DNA of 64,000 bases from Dillenia suffruticosa (GCA_033439265.1 JAVTVX010000027.1:1937001-2001000); one strand, 5' to 3'; positions 1 through 12,303 are shown, numbered from the stretch's first letter. Notes: a model not told the origin generated them from the letters alone. Numbers and translations: made by a program.

Positions 1-2
1 TT

Positions 3-116
3 GAAGATGCTGCAAAGGCCCGGTCGGGGTTGAATGGAAGAAAATTTGGTGGAAATGAAGTTGTGGCTGTCTTTTACCCAGAGGACAAGTTCTCTCAGGG
101 AGAGTATGATTCTTAG
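3..116 (+). CDS. U2AF65: U2AF large subunit (U2AF65), C-terminal end, partial
   Basis: This is the last 37 codons of a gene that begins before the window. The reading frame ends in RKFGGNEVVAVFYPEDKFSQ, a few residues and TAG at 114-116. That is the characteristic tail of the U2AF65 C-terminal RRM (the UHM domain), which contacts SF1 and SF3B1. U2AF65 binds the polypyrimidine tract and recruits U2 snRNP during 3' splice-site recognition in the nucleus. Only the end of the UHM is present, so nothing can be said about the RS domain or RRM1/2. The segment reads as the 3' part of the last coding exon. A CT run near 226-240 lies in the presumed 3' UTR. The neighbours match the Arabidopsis U2AF65A locus (from memory). 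Family assignment is firm; which paralogue is not. Confidence 0.9.
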   Translation, partial: EDAAKARSGLNGRKFGGNEVVAVFYPEDKFSQGEYDS

Positions 117-2231
117 TTGGCTCTGCTCCCAACTAGCTAGCTTGTTTCACTGGCTGATTGGTAAGGTAAGTTAGTTAAGTAGCGAAACAAGGGAAGAAAA
201 ATGTTTTAGATGACAGGTTGCTGGATCTCTCTCTCTCTCACTTTATAGGAGTAGCATGTGCGGATAATTTTAGTTAGGTTTCAATTTTTTTTTTTAAACA
301 TGTTTGCATACGTGTTGTCAATCTTGTTGCTACTTTATGTTGTTTTCTAGTTGTTGCCTCAAAACTTAAGTCATAGGCAGGAGCAAAACTTTAATAATTC
401 ACAGTGGAAAATGAGTTTCTATTATACTTGCATAAACCACTAAAGACACCAAGTGCTAATGATGAACATGACTCGCAATCTTTACTTTGAATTATCTCTT
501 CGTTTAAGCACTGGCTGCCTTAAGCTGCTTGATTGCCACTGCTCTTCCATCTATAGGCCATTCCTTGTAGACATAGCAAAACCCCACCTTCCCTAATAGT
601 TCAAGGGACCATATGGCACAATGAGTGGGTGCCTCTACTTCGAAGTGCTGAAAAAGGTTCGTTTCTTAGGAGATGGAAGTATCCAAGCGGCTTTCTAGGT
701 AAAATAGAACAATGAAAACTGAGTTTGGATGTGCTGACATGGGATTGGTAATGGATGGGAAATAGGAGCTAATGAGTTATAGCTCAACTCACATCGGCAT
801 CCATTCCCTTGTAATAGTGTTGGGTTCGGGTCATTCTTTAGTCATAAATTCGCTGGAATGAAACTATTCTACATACATATATGTTAAAACCTCTATGACA
901 TTAAACTTGATGCCGTTCATTGATAGGCTTAAAGCATAACTACTACAATAAGAAAATAATCAATAGCTTTAAAAAATATAAAACCTTAAACCAAATCATT
1001 CCTCCTAGGATGACCAACATAAAATCAAACAAATTAACTATTTTTGGTAGGAAAACAAACTAACTTTAGTGAAACACATACGGAACAACTAAAAACCTAC
1101 AAACTAGGATCCAAATTCATCTTCCTCTTATATAAATAAAAAATGTGACTGTTAGAGGCGCGAGAGAGAGAGAAGGGGGGGGGAGGGAGGAAGGGGGGCA
1201 ACTTTTGGATTATACACTCAAAACGTAACTTTTCTTTAAAAATTTGGCCAACCTAAAAATATAATTGAAAAATTCAATCGAATAATTGTTAATCTTGGTC
1301 CGACTTTATTTATAGACTCTAATTTAGAACAGTTTATGATACAAATTTTATTTACAAATAACCCTTACTTGTATGACCCATTCACTGTGTTTCTGATGAA
1401 ATTCATATTTTTTTGTGGGTTTAACTATAAATTTAAGTTCAAATATAATTTATCTGTCTATAAAACTTACTGTATTATAAATTTTGACTTAAAATTTTTA
1501 TGTTAAAGTTTCAACTTATCTTATACTTTAATAATTCAAACACCAATGTTTGACCGGTTTATCAGAAAGTGTGTTGAGACTCCTTAATTATGTTCAAATT
1601 TGACTCAATACAGGAGTAAAAAAAATCACGTTGAAAGATCTCCTGAAAGAGAGTCTGATAAAGGATCAATTTAGATTAGTTAACGTAAAATTTTGAATAC
1701 TAAACGATGATTCTAGTCGGGGTAAGGTAAAATAAAAATTCAAACCATTCAAAATTAATTTATTGTACTTAAAAAGCAAAAAAAATAAAAAATAAAAATC
1801 CAAAACTAGCTCAAACACCGATTTCTTTCTTCGTACTTTTGGTTCTGACTTCTTGCGGGGGTGAATCCGTACGATCTGGGACCTTGGTCAATGGTCCAGT
1901 CCACCCACGGTGCCTATCGGCTCCCATTTACGTCTCTCTCTCCGGTGAGAGATCGATAAATAAAACTAAATTTTTTTGAATTAAATATTTTATTTTCTTA
2001 ATCAAAATTTTGAATTCAATGAAAAAAGATTTAAGAAAATCAATTTTTAAAATATATTTTACAATACTCGAACCAAATTAATTAAATAAAACTCGGATAT
2101 CGATATTGAAAGAAAAAAATGATAATAAAATAAATAATTAATTTAAAATAAAAATAAATACTAAATGATTTAAAAAATAATAATATTAAAAAAATGTATA
2201 AATATATAAATATTGAAAATATAAAAATTTT
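117..2231. other. 3' UTR of U2AF65 and intergenic DNA, no gene seen
   Basis: Roughly the first 250-350 bases should be 3' UTR of the U2AF65-type gene. The rest is AT-rich intergenic sequence with stop codons in all frames. A GA/G-rich patch lies at about 1162-1198, and a less AT-rich patch with CT runs at about 1840-1955. I see no coding region or RNA gene. Confidence 0.6.
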
Positions 2232-2240
2232 TATATAAAT
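2232..2240 (+). promoter_or_regulatory. Possible TATA box of the PPR gene
   Basis: TATATAAAT lies 108 bases before the PPR start codon, with a second TATA-like stretch about 20 bases further on. The distance suits a plant core promoter with a short leader. The region is very AT-rich, so a chance match is possible. Confidence 0.3.
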
Positions 2241-2347
2241 ATTAATTAATTTTTATATCGCCAGCTCACCGACTACTTAAAAAGCTTCTAAAACCCCAAA
2301 GGCCCCTGACTCCCTCCCCACTCTCTTCGCAATCATAAACCCTAACG

Positions 2348-3553
2348 ATGGCGTTGTCTCTCTCCATCCGCCATGTCCGTAGCTTATCAACCACCACCTC
2401 CACAATCTCAGTCTCGAAAGCCAGATCCAAGCTGCGAACCGAACACGACCCCGACAAAGCCCTAGAAATCTACTCCTCCGTCTCCACTCACTACACTTCT
2501 CCCCTCTCCTCTCGCTACACCCAAGATCTTACTATCAAACGCCTCGCAAAATCCAAACGCTTCACCGACATCGAATCTCTCCTCGAATCCCACAAAAAAG
2601 ACCCCAAAATCACCCAAGAACCCTTTCTTTCAACCCTGATTCGATCCTATGGTCTCGCCGGAATGTTGGATCATGCGATCAAAACATTTGATCAGATGGA
2701 CGAGCTCAAAACTCCGAGGTCAGCAACTTCATTCAGTGCTTTACTCTCTGCTTGCAATTTGTCCAAGGAATTCGATAAGGTCCCAAAACTGTTCAATGAA
2801 ATTCCTAAGAAATATGGGTTTTCGCCGGATAAGTTTTCTTATGGTATTCTTGTTAAGTCTTATTGCGAATCTGGTAAAGTTGAATCAGCAATGGAGATTT
2901 TGAAGGAAATGGAAGAGAAGAAAATTGAGGTTACAAGTGTTACTTTTACTACTGTTTTGGATGCATTGTATAAAAAAGACATGGTTGATGAAGCTGAAAA
3001 GCTCTGGAATGAGATGGTTAAAAGTGGCTGTGAGTTGGATGCCGCTGCTTATAATGTTAGGATTATGTATGCACATGGAAGTGGCCCTGGGAATGTTCAA
3101 GTTTTAATAGATGAAATGGTCGCGATTGGTCTTAAACCGGACACTATTAGTTATAATTACTTGATGACTAGTTATTGTAGGAGTGGGAAAATTGATGAGG
3201 CAAAGAAGGTGTACGAGAGTTTGGAAGGTATGGGGTTACATGCAAATGCTGCTACTTATAGGACTTTGGTGTATTATTTGTGTAGAAATGAAGATTATGA
3301 GAGGGCATATAAGGTCTTTAAGAAGAGTGTTGAGTTTCATAAGATTCCGAATTTTGGGACTTTGAAGTTGTTGGTTGAAGGGTTGGTGAAGCAAGGTAAT
3401 AGGAAGAATGCGAAGGGGTTGATTAGGACAGTGAAGAAGAAGTTCCCACCTAGCTTCTTGAATGCCTGGAAGAAGGTCGAGGTCGAACTTGGTTTGGTTT
3501 CTGAATCCATTTCTTCTGATCCTGTTGATGTTGTTCAAGAGGCCACTGGTTAG
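2348..3553 (+). CDS. Mitochondrial P-type pentatricopeptide repeat protein (At4g36680/At2g18520-like)
   Basis: This intronless gene encodes 401 residues. The N-terminus is rich in Arg, Ser and Thr with few acidic residues (MALSLSIRHVRSLSTTTSTI), which suits a mitochondrial presequence. About seven P-class PPR units follow between residues 70 and 350, with typical starts such as SYGILVKSYCESGKVESAME and SYNYLMTSYCRSGKIDEAKK. The end (AKGLIRTVKKKFPPSFLNAW) is a hallmark of the small family that includes Arabidopsis At4g36680 and At2g18520 (from memory). There is no DYW, E or SMR domain, so RNA editing is unlikely. P-type PPRs bind organellar RNA, and several small ones of this sort are reported as plant mitoribosome components; a ribosomal role here is inference. 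The start is the first Met of the frame and matches the family N-terminus. It lies between two splicing-factor genes. Confidence 0.93.
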   Translation: MALSLSIRHVRSLSTTTSTISVSKARSKLRTEHDPDKALEIYSSVSTHYTSPLSSRYTQDLTIKRLAKSKRFTDIESLLESHKKDPKITQEPFLSTLIRSYGLAGMLDHAIKTFDQMDELKTPRSATSFSALLSACNLSKEFDKVPKLFNEIPKKYGFSPDKFSYGILVKSYCESGKVESAMEILKEMEEKKIEVTSVTFTTVLDALYKKDMVDEAEKLWNEMVKSGCELDAAAYNVRIMYAHGSGPGNVQVLIDEMVAIGLKPDTISYNYLMTSYCRSGKIDEAKKVYESLEGMGLHANAATYRTLVYYLCRNEDYERAYKVFKKSVEFHKIPNFGTLKLLVEGLVKQGNRKNAKGLIRTVKKKFPPSFLNAWKKVEVELGLVSESISSDPVDVVQEATG

Positions 3554-5315
3554 GATATTGTTGGATTCAATTGTTGACTACTTTGTTCATTCCTGGTCTT
3601 ATGGTCCACAAGGATTTGCACTGATGGTTTTGTATTGTTTATGAAGCCTGAGTTTTAAGCTCCCGGTGTGAAGCATATACCTTTTCAAAGTTTAGAAGTT
3701 TGGAAGGAATGATTTGATATTTGAAGTTCTCGTAGAACAACTTGGTTTCACTGGCAATGACAATTTTCTAGCGCACTGCTTTATTTGTTATACCTGGGTC
3801 GAATTTTTGTTTTTCCTTTTTTTTTTGGGTGCCCCTGCCGCCAGCAGTAATGCAATGCAAGGGGCTTCGCTCGCATGAAGGCCCTGATAGGCATGGTTCA
3901 CATTAGAATTTCATTGGAACTGAAGTTTCTGTCCTAGTTTGGTCTCGTATGAAATGTAGCACAGATAATAAAAGCATCATGCTTTATTTTATTGCTGATA
4001 TTGTGTAGTTTAAATCCATGTTTGATTCCTGGGAAATTTGTTTTTCGTTCTTACAGAGGTGTTATCATCATCTCTTTATGATATTTCTGGTCAAGATTAT
4101 GAATGCATTTTTCTTGTTCCACTGCTGAATATTTTCCCCATAGATTGTAAGGGAGGGGCCATCCAAAGATCAGGAAAATGGCCCCAAATTCCTACAACAA
4201 GAAGAAAACATTTCGGCTGGTCAGCCACAAACGAGCCCTACTTGAAGTTCTCGTGTCAGTAATAGTGGTGCATCCCTCTTGTCTTTTCGTGCTTGTCCTC
4301 TTCTAGCATGTGAGGAATAGGGGTAGAAATGAGTCTAGTCGAGCTCAGGTAAGCTGAAGTTAATCAAAGCGGCTTTAAGGGGGGAGGGTGGGTATTTTTT
4401 TTTTTTTTTTTCCTGTGTGTGAAACTTTTGAAATTTCTTTTATATATTGTTTTGAAAAGAGCACTTCTTTTAATCTTCAAGTCAGGACTTTTGAATTAAC
4501 TTTTGAAATTTTTTTTGTATCTTTTACGTGTTTTCTTGACGAGTCCTTTTTTTTTTCTTTTCTTTTTAGATGTGCTGGCAGTAACAGATTCCAAAATAAA
4601 GTAAATTAATTTTAACATAAACAATAAATTATATATAGGTTTTATGAATCGATCATTACAGAGTTCATTTAGAGATTATCTCTTTTAATATTTATTTATT
4701 TATTTTTAAAATTTAAAATTTTAATTAAAAAAATTTAATATTCTATCTTTAAACTCACAAATTTGGTGATGATTGGTACGGTTCCATCACCTCACGATGT
4801 CTTTTTGGAGTTTTGGTGCATGTTCAAGATTTTCAAATTTAACTTATAGTTATTTATTTATTTTTGATAGTATATTAATCGATATTCTGAGTTATATTTT
4901 AATTAATTTTGTTTGAGATTTACAGTGGTTTATTTAGAGGGTTAACCTTCTAATGTAATCTATTTCATGTCAACAAGATTTTGATTAAAAAATCTAATAT
5001 CACATCTAATTAAATCAATTAATTATTGGTTAACCTAAAGTTATATAGTCATCGAGTTCTATCCGACATGACTATTAAAATCATCTGCATCAGCTAGGAA
5101 TCATAAAGTCTCAACCCAACAATGAAGTCAATTTCAGGGTATAATTCTATGCATTTAGAATTATAATTTTATAAAAGACTTAATATTAATTTTTAAAGAA
5201 TTAATAATATTTAAAATATTTAAATTATGTGTGGTACATTTAAATTTAATATTTATGATAAATATTTTCATATACTATAAATTAAATATACACTACACTG
5301 TTCCTAATAAGCTTC
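3554..5315. other. PPR 3' UTR and AT-rich intergenic DNA
   Basis: The first few hundred bases are likely 3' UTR. From about 4600 the sequence is strongly AT-rich. At 4316-4360 a TAGGGGTAGAAATGAG sequence resembles one end of a hAT-type MITE, but I found no partner end. About 4868-5070 resembles AT-rich segments at 51.06 and 60.91 kb. No coding region is supported. Confidence 0.5.
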
Positions 5316-5376
5316 ATGGATGGGTTCCGTCGTAAAATTCCCACCCCAGCAAACTCGTGGGTTGGATTTGGATGCT

Positions 5377-5490
5377 TCTCTCTCTCTCTCTCTCTCTCTT
5401 CTCTGAAACTCAACGGGACTGATCTTCTCTCGCCGCACCGAGATAGCCACAATCATCAAACCGACTTTGGGAATCAGCCTTTCAGGTTAG

Positions 5491-5524
<34 letters not shown>
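5377..5524 (+). repeat. Two (CT)n microsatellites in the SAP49 leader and leader intron
   Basis: CT runs lie at 5377-5399 and 5494-5524, just before the SAP49 start codon. A plausible leader splice joins the donor at 5486 (TTCAG|GTTAGT) to the acceptor ending at 5602 (GTTGTAG). If so, the first run is in the leader exon and the second in the leader intron. Such runs are common in plant 5' UTRs and can bind BPC/GAGA-type factors. Confidence 0.6.
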
Positions 5525-5526
<2 letters not shown>

Positions 5527-5611
5527 GATAGAACCTAGGGTTTTTCTCTGCATTTTCTCCTTCACTAACTATTTCCGAAATTCGTGAATCATTTAGTTGT
5601 AGAGATATAGA

Positions 5612-7383
5612 ATGACGACTCGAATCGCTCCAGGTGTGGGAGCGAACTTGCTAGGGCAGCACTCCGCTGAGAGAAATCAAGACGCTACTGCTTACGTCGG
5701 CAATCTCGATCCTCAGGTTCTTCGTCTAAGCTTCCCATGTCATGCGCTTACCATTCCTGTGATTTGAATATTTCTCTTTATTTAAATCTGAAAAGAATAC
5801 TATTTGAGTCACTAAAAGCTCTCTCTTGCATTTGTGTCCTGTTTGCCACAAGTAATTGATCTATTCGGATATAGCCACTAAAATGTGCCACCCTCTTATG
5901 TATCATAGCAGAACAAATGGGTCTTCTCAGATTATTCAGTGGCTATGCTAGTAGCATATTTGGACATCACCTTTCAATGTTGCAAATAGTGTTAGAGAGA
6001 GCAAACGAGTCATGGACCGAACAGACTGAATCCCATTTAGTAGTTCATATAAACATGCTTTAAAAATTTCAAAGATAGTTTGGCCAATTCGACTGGATTT
6101 GAATGGTCAGAACACCTTTTATAATCTTAAAACACGTGTTTAAGGGCTACCGCGTACTATTTGCTGCCACCAAGAATAGGAATTTGTAGATGTTTGTTTA
6201 CGTACTATATGTATTTGTTTTAAGGTTTCATGAACCACATAGATGTAAAACGCAAGACTTTTTCCCCCCTTCTGAGCAATCTTGTACTTTTAGAGAGTTT
6301 GTTCTTCCAAACCTTGCACTAAAATGGTGGGGTGGAATTTTTATTTTTGGGCTGATATTTGGTGATTTCGGTGTTGTCTTGCAGGTGACGGAGGAGTTGC
6401 TATGGGAGTTGTTTGTTCAAGCAGGGCCTGTTGGTATGTTCAGTTTTAAGTTATATGATCAATCATTTAGATGGAATCTTAAAGTGTGGTAGAAGGTCAC
6501 TGGATTTATGATTTTTGCAATGTGCATTCTTGGGAAATTCAGTTTCTGATTGTGTTTACTTAAATCTGCACTTCTCGAGTTTCCGGAGCAATCAATCCAT
6601 AGTCAACCACAATTTTGGTACCTAAAAAACATGCATATGCAATGTGCAGTCAAATCATATATATGTCTCCTCCCATAATAGAAGTTATCATTTTCTATTG
6701 ATGCAGATCACTGTTTCTATAGTTGTTTGGCTTCAGCCTTCTTTGAATTTCCCTACAATATGGAATCCAGGATCCTGTCCTCTTTGAATCACCCATTTAT
6801 GCGCATGATGAAACAGAATTCTTATACACTGTTTCTTAGTTAGCTCCTTTCTTTTACCATTTGTTGCAAGGTCTTGTAGCTTATTGTAAAGTGGAAAGGA
6901 AAGCATTTTAAACTGGGGAACTAAGGTACCCGTGAATTGAGAGGATAGAAACATCAAAAAATAAGTAGAGATAGGAGGGAGGCCTCTTTAAGATAACATT
7001 TTTTTTTTTTTTTTCACTTCTGTTGGCGACGAAATGTTTGCAAGAATCACCCTTGGAAGGCATGGGCAAGCATGCATTCTGGCTCTTTGGTAATCAAATA
7101 CACGCATATATATAATCAGAATATGTCCTATGATGTTGGAATTGGCCTCTGTATTCTAAAAAAGCTGGAGATCAAGGCATATGACTTTTCTGCCATCATA
7201 GGACCTATCTAAGAAAAGAGGGTAACAAACCCTGTTGCAGTCCTACATTCTAAGAAGGCCCAACTGTATTTTAGTTTGACCCAACCATGAGAAAAAAATA
7301 TTTGATTTACATAAATAGGGGAAGAACTAGTCATAGTTCAGCTTATCCGCAAAAGCCAGGCAGATGTCCTGAGCTTCTTTCTT

Positions 7384-7424
<41 letters not shown>

Positions 7425-10400
7425 CTATGAACATCTGGAAATTGGGATAAAAAATTGGACTGGAATGGAACAACTACTCAGCAATTAGTGCACTACCTTG
7501 AAAACCACCTGCTGATCGGGAGTGTTTGAAAGAGGAAGTCTCCCTCATGAACCTTTGGTTCCACCGAAAAATTTATGAATCCAAGAACAATAGTTGTAGG
7601 GAAAAGAATCTCCTGGAGAGTCTTCAAGAATAACCGATCATAATATTTTGGGTAATTCCCTTAGCATGTTAAACTAGACTCTACATTGAAACCATCTTGT
7701 ATCATCTCAAAATGGCTATGAACAGCTGGAAGAAGTTGAGCCATCTTTTTGACATCTTATGATGCCATTCAACTAATTGTTCTGTGGATGCACAGATTGA
7801 CAAGTGAAGAGGGGATAATATTGAGCAGATTTCTCTCCAATTGAGCCTATCCAGGATGACAACTAAAGAACTTAATTTTTTTCCAAGGGCAGGACTGTCA
7901 CCATATCAGATATCTTCAAAAACCTGTTCATATATGAAATCAGTGGCCCAAGCATTTTCCTGAGCTGAATTAAAAAGAATTTGATCATCTGTAGAAGTTG
8001 CTTGTTGTTTATTTCATTACCTAATTTAATGCACTATAGGTCATGTAACTGATACTTATGTGCATGCATATTGCATCTAAGTAGTTTTTCAAAAAGAAAG
8101 ATGATGGGTTATAAAACTGGCAATCTTTAATCTCTTGTGCCCTTTTCCAGTTAACGTGTATGTCCCCAAAGATCGAGTGACCAATCTTCATCAAGGTTAT
8201 GGATTTGTTGAGTTCAGAAGTGAAGAGGATGCTGACTATGTGAGTATTTCTTCACTCTGATCATGCAGTTTATATAACTTAGATTTATCAGTGTCATAAA
8301 CATTATTATGACTTTTATCTGATATTGCAGGCTATTAAGGTTCTAAATATGATAAAACTCTATGGAAAACCAATTCGTGTGAACAAGGTACAGGGAATTC
8401 ATGATTGTTGTGTTTAGCTTTTATCCCATGATATTTGAGGCCACTTGGAACTCTGAAGCCTGTGTTAAAATTGAAATCTGGTCGTGATTGTAATTCCAAA
8501 TTTGATGTGTATTTCATGCACCATGTAATCAGCTGTTCTGTGCTGTTTTTCTAGGCCTCGCAAGATAAAAAGAGCTTGGATGTGGGAGCAAACCTCTTTG
8601 TTGGGAACCTTGATCCCGTAAGATTTATTTACCCAACACGTTTTATCCTCACATGCACACTCTCACTTAGAGATGTGCAGAGTCTCCTCACTGTACTATA
8701 TGACAGCACTCTTTGGTCCACACTGTTAAGTCTCACTCGGTTTCTGCTTATGCATAAAATTTGTGCAATTACATGCTGAAAGATTGCTTGAGAATGGATA
8801 ATATTTTTAATGATTTCAATGAGTATAAGCATTTGAGAAAATTCTTAATTCTTTAACTCTTAGTCAGCTCATGTCTTCTTTTGATAATTTTTAAGAGCAA
8901 ATATATTTGTTGGTATACGTTGGGAGAGAGAGAGAACTGCATATAGCAAATGTAGGTAGCTTTCAGGAAAATTTGATGGCTGGCTTGTTCAATTATTGAA
9001 AATCAGAGAATAAGGATGTCTGGTCTGGGCAAACTTAATTACAAAATCTGGGGCCTCTTGTTGCTATGAGGTGTTTCTAGTAAACTACCTTTTGCATTAA
9101 CAATAAATAGTGCAACGATAGCTGGATGCTCTTGTCAAATACTCTTCGGTACCTGGAAACATATTATGAGATTGATTTCAATGTTCTTTGCAGGATGTGG
9201 ATGAGAAGCTTCTCTATGATACTTTCAGTGCTTTTGGGGTCATTGTCACAAATCCAAAGGTAGTATTTTAATTCCAGTACTTTTTTGTGGCTTGCTAGCT
9301 GGTTTGTAATTTAGAAATAAATGTCTTTCAACCTTATTTACTGAAAGCAAGAATTTCACAGTGAACTCATATTTTATTTTAGGTTTCTTAATGGCTCTTA
9401 AATTTTTAAAATTTGGCGTCTTCCCACTTTTACCTGTTTTAAGCCATTTGTATTCAGTGAAGTAGTGAGGCCAAATAATGTTCTTGAAAATTTAAGCAAT
9501 ATTGTTCAGGTTGAAAGATGAAGTAACTTGTTTTTGACATTTTTTTCTTTTTTCTTTTTGGTTAAAAAGAGGGCATTGGTGCCACTAGAGGGGGAATTGT
9601 GGTTTGAACTCGAGTAGATTGAGAGAGGAATCCTTGGTACCACTGGACCCAAAGGCCCTCAGTTGTTTTTGACATTTCCATATTCCTAAGGTTGATTCTC
9701 CAGAATGGAACCAGTGCACCCACCTGCTAGCTACAGTATTTTTCAGTTCAGATAAGCATCGTCATGTGTAGAAAACTTTTAAGAATGCAAGCATTTGAGT
9801 GTTTCTGCTTATTGGTGAATACTTTTGGGAGGTAATCAGGTTTTGCTAGACTTTTGACATTACTTTGAGTACAAGTTACATACTCAGATGTGCATTTAAA
9901 TTTACTAAAGAGAACAGGCATTGTTACAGTTCACTAATTTTTGAGTGTAAATTGAATATTACTATGTCCTTTTTTTTTTTTAAGGATCACATGTGTACTT
10001 TATGTTGTGATATATTTATTTTTTGTGGTTGCTTATTATGAAGTTGAGTAGAATTAGTAAATGCGATAAATTAATTTTTCTAATTTGATGTGATGGGATA
10101 TTAACGCATCTCAGTATAAACTGGGATGCTTCTGGATGTCTCAATTCTTTCTTTTCTTTTCTTTTCATTTTATTTATTTATTTATTTTTTGGGAGATTGC
10201 ATAACTTTGTCAGTGCCAGATTTTAGTTTCTTTTCCTGAATATTTATCAGTCATTTTGTGCTCATTGAATTTTGGCGCTTTTCTGATTTAGATAATGAGA
10301 GATCCCGAGACAGGAAATTCTCGAGGCTTTGGTTTTATTAGCTATGATTCTTTTGAGAGTTCTGATGCTGCAATTGAGGTAGCCAATCTGTTCCCTTATT

Positions 10401-11454
10401 CTCCTTCTCCAAGTGCTATAATTTTTGCAGAAATGTCTAGTCTCCAAAATCTAAGACAAGGGTACTCTTCATCTAATTGTACCAAAGTTAATTGAATTAA
10501 ACTGCAAACTCCTGACCAAACTTGTGTTGGACATCTGAATCATGCTGTTGGATGTCAATAGGACCTCTCTCTCTACCCGCTGTACAGCCAGGGGAAATTT
10601 TGAGTTCATTCCTAATTTTTTAACTATTTTAATTGTCACTTTCACTGAAATAAACTTCTCAACAAAATTTGCAATCTTTCGTCTTTAGATTTATCATATG
10701 GTTGACATTGAAAATTTTGTGTTATTTCCAGGCTATGAATGGCCAGTATCTTTGCAACCGTCAAATAACTGTGTCCTATGCTTACAAGAAAGACACGAAA
10801 GGCGAACGCCATGGCACACCTGCAGGTAATGTATTATGTGCTTGATAAAGATTCTATACATTTTTGCAGGCATTAAAAACATAAAAATTATATTATTGAT
10901 CTCCAGTTATTTTAACTTTTTCATGGTACTGATGAAATGCAGAGAGAGTTCTGGCTGCAAGTAATCCAAGCTCACAGAAAAGCAGGCCTCACACACTGTT
11001 TGCAAGTGGGCCACCAACACTTCCCAGTGTCGGTCAAGCCAATGGTACCATTGCCCCAATGCCTCCACGCCCCTTTGCAAATGGTACCATTCCTCCTGCC
11101 CCAATCCCTGCACTTCGCCCTCCGCCTCCACAAACCTTCCCATCAATGCCACTTGCAGTACCACCATCTTGGCCAGTTCAACAGCAACTGGGTCAAGGTG
11201 TTCCACCACATGTGATGCCTCCACCTCCTCAGCAGTTTAGGCCACCTCCTCCGAGCATGCCACCGCCTCCACAGACAGCTATGGTGTTTTCAAGGCCTCC
11301 ACCTCCACCCATGGCAATGGGTGCCCCGCCAACCAACTGGCGGCCTCCACCACCACCTCAGCAACTAGCTGGGAGGCCTGCCATGGGACAAATGCCAATG
11401 CCACCACCTCCACCGCATGCTATTCCCCCACCACCACCACCAGCTTCAAATTGA
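5612..11454 (+). CDS. SAP49: Splicing factor 3B subunit 4 (SAP49/SF3B4)
   Basis: Exons 5612-5716, 6385-6433, 8151-8239, 8331-8387, 8555-8617, 9194-9259, 10292-10378, 10732-10825 and 10943-11454 join in frame to 373 codons plus stop; all junctions are GT-AG. RRM1 has RNP2 YVGNL (28-32) and RNP1 GYGFVEF (67-73). RRM2 has LFVGNL (114-119) and GFGFISY (155-161). Residues from about 220 on are Pro/Met-rich, as in the family. Nearly every family landmark is present, including [22 protein letters not shown] and [16 protein letters not shown]3B4 belongs to the SF3b part of U2 snRNP, contacts pre-mRNA near the branch site and binds SF3B2. Intron 2 is 1.7 kb with a 38-base poly(A) run; intron 6 carries a SINE. 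From memory, the Arabidopsis homologue is At2g18510. Confidence 0.95.
7385..7422. repeat. 38-base poly(A) run in SAP49 intron 2
   Basis: This is an uninterrupted A run on the plus strand inside the 1.7-kb second intron. It could be the tail of an old retroposed sequence, but I found no flanking duplication or recognisable body upstream. Confidence 0.8.
9528..9677 (-). mobile_element. SINE insertion in SAP49 intron 6, with 15-bp target-site duplication
   Basis: The 15-base sequence TTGTTTTTGACATTT occurs exactly at 9528-9542 and 9663-9677 and flanks a 120-bp insert. Read on the minus strand, the insert begins CTGAGGGCC. It has a pol III A-box-like TGGGTCCAGTGG (9640-9651) and a B-box-like GAGTTCAAACC (9601-9611), and it ends in an A-rich tail (AAAAAGAAAAAAG) next to the duplication. 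This is the layout of a tRNA-derived SINE. The identical duplications point to a fairly recent insertion. It lies antisense to the gene and away from the splice sites. Confidence 0.85.
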
Positions 11455-12278
11455 AAGTTAGAGAATTTGCCTGTCCATTGTCTGGTTTTCTTTATTTCTG
11501 CATTTTAGCAGGACCATTCTCTTATTTTAGTATGATAATGTAAATTGTAACACATCCATGGGGAACTGAGGAGATTCTTAGTACCGAACTTGTATAATTT
11601 GTGGATCTCTTTGGGTCCTGGAAACGGTAAGTTTTGTTATTTAGGCAAATTGAAGTTTTACAAGTTTCTCTTGTAACATGAAAGGGCATGCCTCGTATGG
11701 TCAAAACGTTTCTGATTTGACCGACTATTGTAGCATTGGAATTTCGCATACGAATGTCTAATTAGCATCTCCGGCAATTATGTTTCTGAATGTGTTTGTA
11801 GAGCTCATAACTGAGACATTTTCTATGCATCTCATTGCAAAAGTAGATCAAAACCTCATCGTGCAATTGCGCAAGTCACGGGGGATCAACTCGGATGTCC
11901 AGCTGGTTTGTGAGGCGGGTGTTTGTAGATGGTTGTGGCACCCTGATTCCAACATCAAATGACTATAATATGTGCTTGTTGAGCTCATTAAATTATGTTA
12001 GTTTTTTTTTTTTTTTTTTTGTCCAAAATCTAAACTCAACATCTCTAATAAAAATAATATAATATCGGTTGAATTATAATTTATCAAAATAATAAATTAA
12101 ATTTGTGTTATATAATATTTTTTGAAATGACATATAATATATTTTTATTGAATATTTATGTTACTTAAATTCATAATAATTTTTAAAATCAAATTTCAAA
12201 AATTAATTTTACGTTTATCTGTTTAAAATCGATGCATGCAATTTGGAGAAATATGAAGCAAAGTCGAATGTTAAATGC
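11455..12278. other. SAP49 3' UTR and intergenic spacer
   Basis: The first 200-500 bases are probably SAP49 3' UTR. The rest is AT-rich, with a T run at about 12002-12020. No gene is seen. The spacer leads into the ssSPT promoter. Confidence 0.5.
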
Positions 12279-12303
12279 GGCGTTTTGAATGTTTCAAAAC
12301 GCC
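12279..12303. promoter_or_regulatory. Perfect 11-bp inverted repeat upstream of the ssSPT gene
   Basis: GGCGTTTTGAA and TTCAAAACGCC are exact inverted copies with a 3-base spacer. A further TCAAAACGC occurs at about 12343-12351. The palindrome lies about 210 bases before the end of the presumed leader exon. It could be a paired protein-binding site or a remnant of a transposon end; the function is unknown. Confidence 0.5.

Noticed and set aside
4316-4400. Possible hAT MITE starting at TAGGGGTAGAAATGAG
   Set aside because: No matching inverted end or target duplication was found downstream. At most it is a truncated copy.
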